This document shows, piece after piece, positions 15,515-23,544 of a stretch of DNA of 25,644 nt. A program made the translations under genes and the position numbers. The stretch lies in assembly GCA_007128275.1 (NCBI GenBank), contig SKXR01000126.1, forward strand, positions 1 to 25,644, written 5' to 3'. The notes beneath the pieces were generated by a model, which worked only from the letters and a program-made list of their open reading frames with translations, did not search any database and was not told the DNA's origin. The stretch is from Kiritimatiellia bacterium. Its GTDB lineage: Bacteria > Verrucomicrobiota > Kiritimatiellia > SLAD01. How positions within the stretch are numbered: the stretch's first letter is position 1; each line of letters opens with the position of its first letter.

Positions 15515-16570
15515 TTATGTTGGGATGTTGCGGCTACGGGTTGAGACAGCCTGTGCGCGGGGCGCCGCGTTTCCGGTATGCGTTCCGCAGGACGCGCGCA
15601 CCACGAGCTCGGTGGGCAGGCGGTGGGCGATCCCGGTTTGGTGTCGGGTGACCTGCTGAATGGCCACTTGGGCGGATTTGGCGCCGAGTTCGCGCATCGG
15701 CACATGCACGGTCGTGATGCCGAGGTAGCGGGCGGACTCGATATCGTCAAAGCCGACCAGCGCCGTGTCGCGGGGTACGTCGTAGCCGCGTTCGCGCAGC
15801 ACGCCGAGTGCGCCGATGGCCATGGCATCGTTGGCGGCAAAAATGGCGTCCGGCAGGTCGCCACCCCCATCCAGCCAGCGGGCGAGGGCTTCGCGTCCAC
15901 TGGGTTCGGTGAAACGACCGGGCCAGATCAGTTGTCTGTCCACCGGACAATTCCTTTCCTGCATGGTTTCCCGGAAAGCCGCTAAGCGTTCGTCCGCGTC
16001 GTAGGTGCCCTTGGGCCCGGTGATGAACGCGATGTTCCGGTGTCCGTGATCGAGCAGATGCACGGTGGCCGCGCGGGCACCGGTTCGATTGTCGAGGCTT
16101 ACGGACGCCATCTTGCTGCGAGCCATCGGGCGGTCGATAAGGGTGATCGGCATGCCGTACCGGGCGAGGCCTCGCAGATAATTTTCGGGCAGCGTCAGGT
16201 TCATCAGGATCAACGCGTCGGCGCGTCGTTCGCGGATTACGCGATTGATCAGCTTGCGTTCATCTTCCGGGCCGTGCGAGAAGGCCGTCATCATGTGATA
16301 ATTGTGCTCGGACGTGGCGGCATCGATCCCGCGCAAGACTTCCGTGAAGAAACCGACATCCAAGGGGGGAAACACCACCGCCAACATATCGGTCCGTTTC
16401 AGTTTCAACATGCGCGCGGTGTGGCTGGGCTGGTACCCCAAATCTTCGACGACGGCCAGTACGCGTCGCTTGGTGTCCTCGGTTACCAGCGGACTGCCGT
16501 TCAACACGCGCGATACCGTCGCCGTTGAGAATCCCGTCTTCTTACACACATCCTTCAATGTAACATGCAT
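15515..16570 (-). CDS. LacI-family transcriptional regulator
   Basis: A 351-residue regulator. The N-terminal helix-turn-helix is 'VTLKDVCKKTGFSTATVSRV' followed by 'LNGSPLV', and the hinge helix region is 'GYQPSHTARMLK'. The sugar-binding core follows, with 'IALIDRP'-type strands ('PITLIDRPMARSK'), 'HGHRNIAFITGPK' near residue 178, 'AIFAANDAMAIGALGVLRE' near 245 and 'LVGFDDIESARYLGITTVHV' near 275. Members bind an operator dimerically and release it, or bind it better, on a sugar ligand. An operator lies 17 bases before its own ATG, so autoregulation is likely. The same operator is found before the long operon and between the divergent genes downstream, marking this protein as the local regulator. 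The ligand is unknown; a sophorooligosaccharide would fit. Confidence 0.95.
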   Translation of the reverse strand: MHVTLKDVCKKTGFSTATVSRVLNGSPLVTEDTKRRVLAVVEDLGYQPSHTARMLKLKRTDMLAVVFPPLDVGFFTEVLRGIDAATSEHNYHMMTAFSHGPEDERKLINRVIRERRADALILMNLTLPENYLRGLARYGMPITLIDRPMARSKMASVSLDNRTGARAATVHLLDHGHRNIAFITGPKGTYDADERLAAFRETMQERNCPVDRQLIWPGRFTEPSGREALARWLDGGGDLPDAIFAANDAMAIGALGVLRERGYDVPRDTALVGFDDIESARYLGITTVHVPMRELGAKSAQVAIQQVTRHQTGIAHRLPTELVVRASCGTHTGNAAPRAQAVSTRSRNIPT

Positions 16571-16586
16571 TGCCTCGCACCCTCTC

Positions 16587-16600
16587 TGTAATCGTTTACA
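16587..16600. promoter_or_regulatory. LacI-family operator before the regulator gene
   Basis: TGTAATCGTTTACA is the exact reverse complement of the operator at 20307-20320. It lies between the TATAAT box of the regulator gene and its start codon, where a bound repressor would block transcription. It could also affect the short divergent reading frame that starts at 16693. Confidence 0.8.
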
Positions 16601-16616
16601 TATTGGAATTTATGGG

Positions 16617-16647
16617 ATTATAGCATGCTTGTAAAGAAGTTTTTCAA
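16617..16647 (-). promoter_or_regulatory. Probable sigma-70-type promoter of the regulator gene
   Basis: On the minus strand a perfect TATAAT (16617-16622) follows TTGAAA (16642-16647) at a 19-base spacing, which is wider than ideal. Transcription would start about 10 bases before the operator at 16587-16600. Confidence 0.45.
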
Positions 16648-16692
16648 GAAAAATGCGGGGCGGGTGAAGAGGAATAGTCAGAGGAGGACGAT

Positions 16693-16919
16693 ATGAGCAG
16701 AATCCGTATACGTTTCACGATCCCCTTGTTGATGGCCGTGGCTTTCACGAGCCCGGTGATGGGACAGCCGGAGTGGAAAGGGGATATTCCATGCAACTTC
16801 GTTTCGGCGAGATAAAGGGCGGCCAACTGCAGGGTGAGATTTACATGGCCCTCCCGGACGAACATCAAAGTTTCGTGGCGGGAACCTTCAAGGCGGAAGT
16901 GAGAGACGATGGACCGTAG
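16693..16919 (+). pseudogene. Small secreted protein gene with frameshift
   Basis: AGAGGAGG six bases upstream of the ATG at 16693 is a strong ribosome site. The frame gives a good signal peptide, 'RFTIPLLMAVAFTSPVMGQ', then 'PEWKGDI', but stops at 16813-16815. From an ATG at 16791 in another frame, the sequence continues as plausible protein: 'MQLRFGEIKGGQLQGEIYMA' then 'LPDEHQSFVAGTFKAEVRDD', ending at TAG 16917-16919. Joining the frames near 16788-16791 would give one exported protein of about 75 residues. No slippery sequence is seen at the junction, so a real frameshift mutation or a sequencing error is more likely than programmed shifting. Family not recognised. It is divergent from the regulator gene. 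Confidence 0.5.
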
Positions 16920-16969
16920 ATCTCTGTTTGTAGTCCCGTCCTCCCCGTCGGAGCACGGCGCTACGGTCC
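16911..16969. repeat. Inverted repeat between convergent gene ends
   Basis: GGACCGTAG (16911-16919) and CTACGGTCC (16961-16969) are perfect nine-base inverted arms around 41 bases rich in C runs. Each arm carries the stop codon of one of the two converging reading frames, so both proteins end in Gly-Pro. It may be a bidirectional terminator or a dispersed intergenic repeat that replaced both gene ends. Confidence 0.6.
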
Positions 16970-19900
16970 TTCGACCCGGATCCGGTACACACGCGGGCCG
17001 GGGGCGGCCGGGCCGCCGGTCGTGTCGACCGTGAAATCGTCGCAGAAGGTAAAGACGGATTCGACGGCGTTGGTTTCCAGCCATGTGCCCACACCCTGCG
17101 CATCATTCGCAAAGGGTTGCCACGCGGGTTCGACGGCCAGGTTGTCGTCCGTATAGAAGATCGTATAGAGTCGGCCCGGCACGGTGGGCATGATCGTGAG
17201 GCACACCGGCGCACCCGGCGCGGTCATGGCCGCGTCGCTCATATGAAAGAAGGAGGCCGGGTTGGTCGGCTGTGTACCCGCGATCCAATGCTCGTAATTG
17301 GTCACCCGGTCTTCGTCCACATCGTCGTCGGGGCCGTACGCCAGCGTCTGGAAGTGGATCCATTCCCACTCGTCCGGCAGCCCGTCGTCATCCGAATCGA
17401 AGGGGATCATGAAGAGTGCGCTGGCGGTGACGCTGCTGTTGGTTTCGCCGTGCGGATCGGACGCGACAAACACCACTTCCGTGGTGCCGCCGCCGTATCC
17501 GGGCACGGCCTGCCACGTGAAGGTGCTGTTATCCAGCTCCGCGCCAGCGGGCGGGGCGATGTTCGTGACGCTGACGGGATCGCCGTCGAGGTCGTACGCA
17601 AGGACCGCGAGGTTGGTGGTGGCGCCCATGACCAGCGTGTGTGGCGTCGGCACCTCGAGTACGGGTGGGCGATTGACGCGATGCCGGTGGACGAGGCGGA
17701 AGCGGTCCATATTCAGGCCGGACGAAACAAAGGCAAAGGTGGTCGTCCCGTCGGCGAGGTCACCGAGATAAAGGGGCGGACCCCACGCAAAGGTTTCCGC
17801 GCCGCCCGTGTTTTCCGTCGGGAACCAGGCGCGCACTTCGTCGTTCACCATCAGTTCGACGCGGTTCGGGGCGTCTTCCTCCGCGTAGCGCACCGAAAGA
17901 TACACGTTGGTATGGGCTTGCGCGAATGGGATCTCGACGCCGCCATCATTGATTTGCGCGTCGTCGAACCGAAACGCGCCGTCGCCGACTTCCGATACAC
18001 CCCCGAACTCCATGCCGACGCGGACGACGACCGTGCCGATGGGCGCGGTACCTTCCACCGTGTATTGCGTCCATACGTCGTTCGGGCCGGTCAGGTCGAC
18101 CTCGGTCAGAGCGGATTCCTGAATCCATGTGTCCTCACCGTCACGAAACTGAATGAAGATCGATACATTGAAATGGTCGAATTCCCAGTCGTCTGTGGGA
18201 TTGCCCCAGATGGAGAATACGTATTCGTTTCCTTCCGCGCCGGGCACATCCTGGAAGATGCCGCCGCCCAAGGTCCATCCCTGCATGGTTGCTCCCCAAT
18301 CCCCCGTGCGTTCAGCCCAGTCTTCGCGGGTTAATCCGTCCCAGCGGGTCCAGTCGTCGATGGTCGTCGTTCCGTCGCCATCTTCGAAGGACGCGTTCAA
18401 CAGGATGGGCCCCGCTTCGTGTTCCACGTCCGTGATCAACACGTCGTCCATCAACGGTTGTGGCTGCGAGATCCATTCGAGCGCGTCCAAGGCCACGCCG
18501 GACGAACCTGCGCCCGCTTCAACGCGCACGTTCAACGGCCCCGCGCTTACATGGCCCAAAGGAATGTTCGGCGATACGGCGAACGCGTTGGTGCCTTCGA
18601 GTGTGGCCGTGTCCCATCCCAAAACGGGCGTGACGTCGCCGTTGAGATAGACGGCCATCGGCGTTCCGCCGTCGATGTCGGAGTAGCGAATGCGCAGTTG
18701 CACATTCAGCCAAGGCCGCAGCAGATCGATGTCATATTGGGCTTCACCGCCGCCGGCGCCGAGTTGCAAGGTCTGTCCCGTCGAAGCATGGCTGTTGAAA
18801 ACGACGACATCGTTGCTTCCGCTATCCCGCGATTCGGCCGGGCGCGTGAGGAAGGCGGGGCTCGGTTCAAGCAATTCGATGAAGAAGTCCGGGCAATAGG
18901 TGTTGTGATAGGACGGTACCTCGCGCGTAAAAAACCACCACGGGCCTTCCAGTTCGGCCCACCCGTCCATGATGAAATGATTGCCGAGCCGGGTCCGGAT
19001 GCGGTCGATATCGGCATTGCCGTCTCGCACCCACATGGAACGGAAACGGGCAAAAGGCAAGGTGATCGTGTCGTACGTGACGTCGCTGACGTCCACGACG
19101 TGTCGTTCGCGGTCCACATCCAATCGCACGGTCGTGGTGGAGGCGTCCTCGTAGGTGATGTCGATGCGCAAGGACTCCGGATCAATGACAACGGACTCGA
19201 TATCGGCAAACGGGCGAATGGATTCCGGTGTAGCCCCGATCTGGACGGACGACCCGTACGGGACCCAGCTAACGCTTTCGGGCGGGAAGGGGATGATGCG
19301 GGCGTTGGAATCCTGGTACAGGACGAAGATCTCGGGGAATTCACCCGTGCCTGGGATCTGCTGAATGATCCGGAAGTAATGCGCGTTGGTATGGCTGTCA
19401 CCGCCGAGCACATTCACGCTCATGGCCCGCGGCGCGCGCCACCAGAAATCGATGTGTACAGCGTGGACTCTAACATCGCTGCCGGGAACGTCGTAGATGA
19501 TGTCCACGGTTTCACCGAGTTCGGGGCGTTTGCGCAGTTCCACGTAATCGTACTGGCCCCAAGCTCCTTCGGTAGAGCTGGAATCGGCCTCGTCGCTCTT
19601 GAGCACGCGCAGGTGGATATGATTCGCGTCCGCGCCTTCGATCCAGGTGAAGTCGGGCGTGGTCCAGGAGTGCGTCATGTTTTCGCTGTCGAACACGCGG
19701 GTGCCGTGACTGACCCAATTCGCGCCGTCGCCCGTGAGCATTTCGATTTCAAGCGTACCGTCCATGTTCGCGAAGGCCGCAGTCAGGATGGCGCCGATCG
19801 GAAGGACGATATTTGCGTCGCCGGGCTCGTCGGCGGTGAAAATAATGAACTGGTTGTTCATCCAGTCGTGGTTGATCTCGTTCGGGAACTCGGAGAAAGG

Positions 19901-20278
19901 CTGGTCGATGCCCGCAGGCGGATCGTCGGGCGCATAATAAATGTGCGGGTCGGTGAATCCGCTGTCCTTGAATCCGTCGTTCGTCCCGTTTTTCACGCCC
20001 AGCAGCCAGATGGTCGGGTCGGTAAACTCGCAGTCGGTCCAGTCCGCGCCGCGCTCGTCGATGGACGTGGGGAGATAGGTCGGGTGCGTGGCGATGATGC
20101 GGAAGGCCGAAGTGCCCGGCGCATAGAAGGGGATGTTGATATTATCCACTTCCGCGCACAAGGTCGTGTAGGATTGATTCTCAATATATCCCACGGGCGC
20201 ATCGGCGACGACCAGCGCCGCAATACCCCACAGTCCGAAGGCGACAAAGGCCCGCATCAGAAATTTTTCTCTTAACAT
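16961..20278 (-). CDS. Large secreted multidomain protein, possibly carbohydrate-binding or adhesive
   Basis: An exported protein of 1105 residues. Signal peptide: 'MRAFVAFGLWGIAALVVADA', ending near residue 27. The first ~600 residues are beta-rich and not recognised. Around residue 630 is 'LLNASFEDGDGTTTIDDW', a CBM4/9-like module akin to the NPSFE proteins of the neighbouring operon. Around 860-940 is an Ig/cadherin-like domain ('NRPPVLEVPTPHTLVMGAT'). Near 960 is a thrombospondin-type-3/dockerin-like calcium motif 'DSDDDGLPDEWE', then 'WIAGTQPTNPASFF', a phrase common in large secreted PVC proteins. The ATG at 20278 is chosen because AGGAGA lies upstream; the same frame runs open to 20395 but crosses the operator. 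No catalytic motif is seen. The shared operator suggests a role in surface binding of the same polysaccharide. Confidence 0.75.
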   Translation of the reverse strand: MLREKFLMRAFVAFGLWGIAALVVADAPVGYIENQSYTTLCAEVDNINIPFYAPGTSAFRIIATHPTYLPTSIDERGADWTDCEFTDPTIWLLGVKNGTNDGFKDSGFTDPHIYYAPDDPPAGIDQPFSEFPNEINHDWMNNQFIIFTADEPGDANIVLPIGAILTAAFANMDGTLEIEMLTGDGANWVSHGTRVFDSENMTHSWTTPDFTWIEGADANHIHLRVLKSDEADSSSTEGAWGQYDYVELRKRPELGETVDIIYDVPGSDVRVHAVHIDFWWRAPRAMSVNVLGGDSHTNAHYFRIIQQIPGTGEFPEIFVLYQDSNARIIPFPPESVSWVPYGSSVQIGATPESIRPFADIESVVIDPESLRIDITYEDASTTTVRLDVDRERHVVDVSDVTYDTITLPFARFRSMWVRDGNADIDRIRTRLGNHFIMDGWAELEGPWWFFTREVPSYHNTYCPDFFIELLEPSPAFLTRPAESRDSGSNDVVVFNSHASTGQTLQLGAGGGEAQYDIDLLRPWLNVQLRIRYSDIDGGTPMAVYLNGDVTPVLGWDTATLEGTNAFAVSPNIPLGHVSAGPLNVRVEAGAGSSGVALDALEWISQPQPLMDDVLITDVEHEAGPILLNASFEDGDGTTTIDDWTRWDGLTREDWAERTGDWGATMQGWTLGGGIFQDVPGAEGNEYVFSIWGNPTDDWEFDHFNVSIFIQFRDGEDTWIQESALTEVDLTGPNDVWTQYTVEGTAPIGTVVVRVGMEFGGVSEVGDGAFRFDDAQINDGGVEIPFAQAHTNVYLSVRYAEEDAPNRVELMVNDEVRAWFPTENTGGAETFAWGPPLYLGDLADGTTTFAFVSSGLNMDRFRLVHRHRVNRPPVLEVPTPHTLVMGATTNLAVLAYDLDGDPVSVTNIAPPAGAELDNSTFTWQAVPGYGGGTTEVVFVASDPHGETNSSVTASALFMIPFDSDDDGLPDEWEWIHFQTLAYGPDDDVDEDRVTNYEHWIAGTQPTNPASFFHMSDAAMTAPGAPVCLTIMPTVPGRLYTIFYTDDNLAVEPAWQPFANDAQGVGTWLETNAVESVFTFCDDFTVDTTGGPAAPGPRVYRIRVEGP

Positions 20279-20306
20279 ATGGACTAATCTCCTGTAAAAG
20301 CCTATA

Positions 20307-20320
20307 TGTAAACGATTACA
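20307..20320. promoter_or_regulatory. LacI-family operator between divergent genes
   Basis: TGTAAACGATTACA, extended to TATGTAAACGATTACATA, is a near-perfect palindrome and the reverse complement of the operator at the regulator gene. It lies in the 137-base gap between the large secreted protein (minus) and the hydrolase-like gene (plus), so one bound dimer could control both. The gap also holds CCTTTTGTAAAGG, a short inverted repeat at about 20331-20343. Confidence 0.8.
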
Positions 20321-20415
20321 TATGCGTGGGCCTTTTGTAAAGGCGTTTTCACAACAGATGATGCAACGCTCAATCCGGCTCATACTAACACACACAGTAG
20401 AAACAGAGGACCGTT

Positions 20416-23400
20416 ATGGAAATACCCACGAATGGTATCTATTTTGCGTCGCCGTTGGAAGGTGCTCACTGGGTTGTGCTCGCGATGATGGCTTCGTTGT
20501 TGGGAGTCTGCGTCCATGCGGATGAAGGCACAGGGCCCAGCGATGATCCCCTGCCGCGCACCGCGTGGACGGCGTCGGCGTCCGGTGTTCAGGAGCCTTC
20601 CATGCCGCCGCACCATGTCATCGACGGCCATCCGCATACGCGATGGAGCAGCCCGTTTTCGGATCCGCAATGGCTGAAAATCGATACCGGCAGGGAGGCG
20701 ACGTTGTCCGGCTTCATGATCCGCTGGGAAGCCGCCTATTCGTCCCACTACGTGATCGAAACATCACGCGACAGGACGACATGGCAGAAGGTGTATGAAA
20801 CGGCTGAGGGAAACGGTCGCACGGATTATATCTTTATCGAACCCGTACGCGCTCGCTATTTCCGCATCACGGGATTGGAGCGGGCGACCGGTTGGGGGCA
20901 CTCGATCTGGGAAGTGGACGCGTGGGGCCCCTCCGGACAGCCGCGAATTACGGCGCAAGGGGAAGCGGCGGGCCGGCTGATGGACGGCAGAAGGGACACG
21001 GTCTGGCGCGCGGAAACGACGCCGTCGCATATCGAAATCGATCTCCAACGGCCCCTGGCATTTGGCGGCGTGCGCATTGATTGGGGCGACGAGTATGCCA
21101 CCCATTTCGACCTTGCGGTTTCGCGCGACGGGAAAGACTGGATATCGACCCCGGGCATCGACGGCGGAATCGGTGTGTTTGATATCGCCCCCATGGAAGC
21201 GGTGACGGCGCGCTACATCCGACTGGTACTCCGCGAGACCGCGACGGGTGCGCCCGCGGAAATTCGGCAGATCGGTTTGCGCGGTCCTGACGAAGTCTTG
21301 ACGACGCTTGACGAGTACCAGATGGCGGCGAAGAAAGCACCGCGTGGCTGGTACCCGGAACACCTCCACGGCCGGCAGACCTATTGGACCGTGTTGGGCG
21401 TGCCCAAGGATCAACGCGTGAGCCTCATCGACGAATACGGTAACATGGAACCGATATGGGGCGGTTCGACCCTCATGCCCTATGTGCAGATGGACGGGAC
21501 CCTGCATTCTGCGTTGGATGCCGCGCGCTTAACGCCGTCGTTGGGGGACGGCTATCTGCCCGTGCCGTCGGTGCGCTGGGAGTTCCCCGACTGGCAACTC
21601 GATGTGGAAGCGATGACGGCCGGTACGACGAATGATTCCGTGACCTACGTGCGTTACACGGTGGTAAACCAATCCGAGCGCCGGCACTCGGGGCGGTTGT
21701 ATTTGGCCATTCGCCCGGTCCAGATCAACCCGCCCTGGCAACATGGCGGGATGGCGCCCATCCGGAGCCTGCAGCTCGAAACGAGCGGGGCGGGTAGTGT
21801 CGCGCGAGTGAACGACGAGTATTCCTATGTATCGCTCACGCGCCCCGATGCTTTTGGAACGGAGGAGTTCCGATTCGGCGACATCGTGCATACGTTCGAA
21901 GGGGGCGCCATGCCCGAGCATGGTCCCGGCGCGGATGCTCGCGGACTTTTGTCCGGTGCGTTCGCCTACGAGTACGACATCGGCCCGGGCGAGTCCTTTG
22001 ACGTGATCGTGGCGATGCCGCTTCATGATCGACGCCGTCATCTGGATGACTTCCTCGCCCTCGGGCGTGAACTGCCCGAAGGAAACACGGCCGCCTTCGA
22101 TATCCATAGGGAAGCCATGCGCCAATTCTGGAAAGCGCGCCTGGGACCGGTGGCGCTCGAGCTGCCCAACGAGCAACTGGCGAACACGGTGCGGTCTCAG
22201 ATCGCTTACATCCTGATCAACATGGCGGGGAACGCGATCCAACCCGGCGCCCGCAATTACAACCGGACCTGGATCCGCGACGGGAGCATCACGGCCGCCG
22301 CGCTCATGCGCATGGGCCTGATAGAGGATGCGCGTGTGTTTCTGGAGTGGTACGCCAAACGTGTAACCGACGAGGGATTGGTTCCGCCTATTCTGAACAA
22401 TGACGGGACCGTGTACACGGGATGGGGATCGAACTTCGAATACGACAGCCAGGGACAATTCGTCTATATCATGACGGAATATCATCGCATGACGCAGGAC
22501 GACGAGTTCCTCGCGCGACATTTCGACGCCATCGTGCGCGCGTTGCAGTTTCAACAAGCGTTGCGCGAACAAACGCTAACCCCGGACTACATGGCACACG
22601 AAGAAGCCCGAGAACGGTTTGTCGGCATCCTGCCCAAATCCATCAGCCACGAAGGGTACGACCCGCCCCGGCACAGTTACTGGGACAATTTCTGGGCCTT
22701 ACGCGGTTGGCAGGACGGCGCCTATGCGGCGAGGTTGATGGACCGGGACGACATCGCGGCGTGGGCGCTGGAACAGTATGCACTCCTCAAGGAAGGCGTG
22801 CTGAAGACCATTCAGGCCACCGTGGAATTCAAGAACATCGACTTCATTCCGGGCGCGTCGGATTTGGGTGATTTTGATGCCACATCCACCGCCATCGCAT
22901 TTGAACCCTGCCGCGTGGCCCATATCCTGCCGAGCGACCTGCTGCAGAATACGTTCGATATGTACTACGACAATCTCATGGAGCGGTTTGAACCGGACTG
23001 GTCCGGTCAATATACGCCGTACGAGGCGCGCTCCATCCAAGCGCTCGTCGAACTGGGCCAACGTGATCGCGCGAATGTGTTGCTCGATTACCTGCTGGAA
23101 TGCCGGCGTCCGCCGCAATGGAATCATCTCGGAGAGGTTGTACTGGCCGGGTATCGCGTCGGCGGGTACATCGGCGATATGCCGCACACGTGGGTTGGAT
23201 CGGATCTGGTCAACTCCGTGCGCGGGATGCTCGTGACAGAACGCGATCGTCGACTGGTGCTGCTGGCCGGCGTGACCGGCGATTGGTTCGCGAGCAGCGC
23301 CCCCGTCCGGGTGCGAAATCTGCCCACCCACTTTGGCGTCTTGGACCTGTCGGCATCCATGGTCGGCGCCGAGTTGACGGTTGAGCTGGCAGGCACGGTC

Positions 23401-23544
23401 AAACGGCTTGATGGGATGACCCTGCGCTGGCCGCGCGATGCGGCACCCGTTGACGTTCTCGTGGATGGCGAGCCCTGGACGGATTACGATGCGCGTGAAT
23501 GCCGGTTGCCGGCGGACGCACGAAAGGTGGTGGCGACATGGTAA
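20416..23544 (+). CDS. Secreted (alpha/alpha)6-like glycoside hydrolase candidate with two F5/8C domains
   Basis: A 1042-residue protein. A hydrophobic stretch 'WVVLAMMASLLGVCVHA' near residues 19-35 looks like a signal peptide after a longish N-terminus. Two F5/8 type C (CBM32-like) domains follow, about 45-170 (ending 'ARYFRITGLE') and 180-290 (ending 'ARYIRLVL'). A beta-sandwich-like region of about 300 residues leads to a helical domain from about 590 with 'NYNRTWIRDGSITAAALMRM' near 614-633, 'GWGSNFEYDSQGQFVYI' near 670 and 'ATSTAIAFEPC' near 825. Such a sandwich-plus-helical-barrel layout is common to GH15, GH94 and related families, but I cannot place it in a numbered family; the Asp of 'WIRDGS' and the Glu/Asp of 'FEYD' are candidate catalytic residues. 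Start: AGAGGA five bases before the ATG. Overlaps the GH1 gene by seven bases. Confidence 0.75.
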   Translation: MEIPTNGIYFASPLEGAHWVVLAMMASLLGVCVHADEGTGPSDDPLPRTAWTASASGVQEPSMPPHHVIDGHPHTRWSSPFSDPQWLKIDTGREATLSGFMIRWEAAYSSHYVIETSRDRTTWQKVYETAEGNGRTDYIFIEPVRARYFRITGLERATGWGHSIWEVDAWGPSGQPRITAQGEAAGRLMDGRRDTVWRAETTPSHIEIDLQRPLAFGGVRIDWGDEYATHFDLAVSRDGKDWISTPGIDGGIGVFDIAPMEAVTARYIRLVLRETATGAPAEIRQIGLRGPDEVLTTLDEYQMAAKKAPRGWYPEHLHGRQTYWTVLGVPKDQRVSLIDEYGNMEPIWGGSTLMPYVQMDGTLHSALDAARLTPSLGDGYLPVPSVRWEFPDWQLDVEAMTAGTTNDSVTYVRYTVVNQSERRHSGRLYLAIRPVQINPPWQHGGMAPIRSLQLETSGAGSVARVNDEYSYVSLTRPDAFGTEEFRFGDIVHTFEGGAMPEHGPGADARGLLSGAFAYEYDIGPGESFDVIVAMPLHDRRRHLDDFLALGRELPEGNTAAFDIHREAMRQFWKARLGPVALELPNEQLANTVRSQIAYILINMAGNAIQPGARNYNRTWIRDGSITAAALMRMGLIEDARVFLEWYAKRVTDEGLVPPILNNDGTVYTGWGSNFEYDSQGQFVYIMTEYHRMTQDDEFLARHFDAIVRALQFQQALREQTLTPDYMAHEEARERFVGILPKSISHEGYDPPRHSYWDNFWALRGWQDGAYAARLMDRDDIAAWALEQYALLKEGVLKTIQATVEFKNIDFIPGASDLGDFDATSTAIAFEPCRVAHILPSDLLQNTFDMYYDNLMERFEPDWSGQYTPYEARSIQALVELGQRDRANVLLDYLLECRRPPQWNHLGEVVLAGYRVGGYIGDMPHTWVGSDLVNSVRGMLVTERDRRLVLLAGVTGDWFASSAPVRVRNLPTHFGVLDLSASMVGAELTVELAGTVKRLDGMTLRWPRDAAPVDVLVDGEPWTDYDARECRLPADARKVVATW

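Noticed and set aside
18419..20275. Long plus-strand open frame of 618 codons opposite the large secreted protein
   Set aside because: It lies wholly antisense to a gene with a signal peptide, known modules and a ribosome site. Its translation is rich in Arg, His, Gly and Val with no domain, as expected for the antisense frame of a GC-rich gene.
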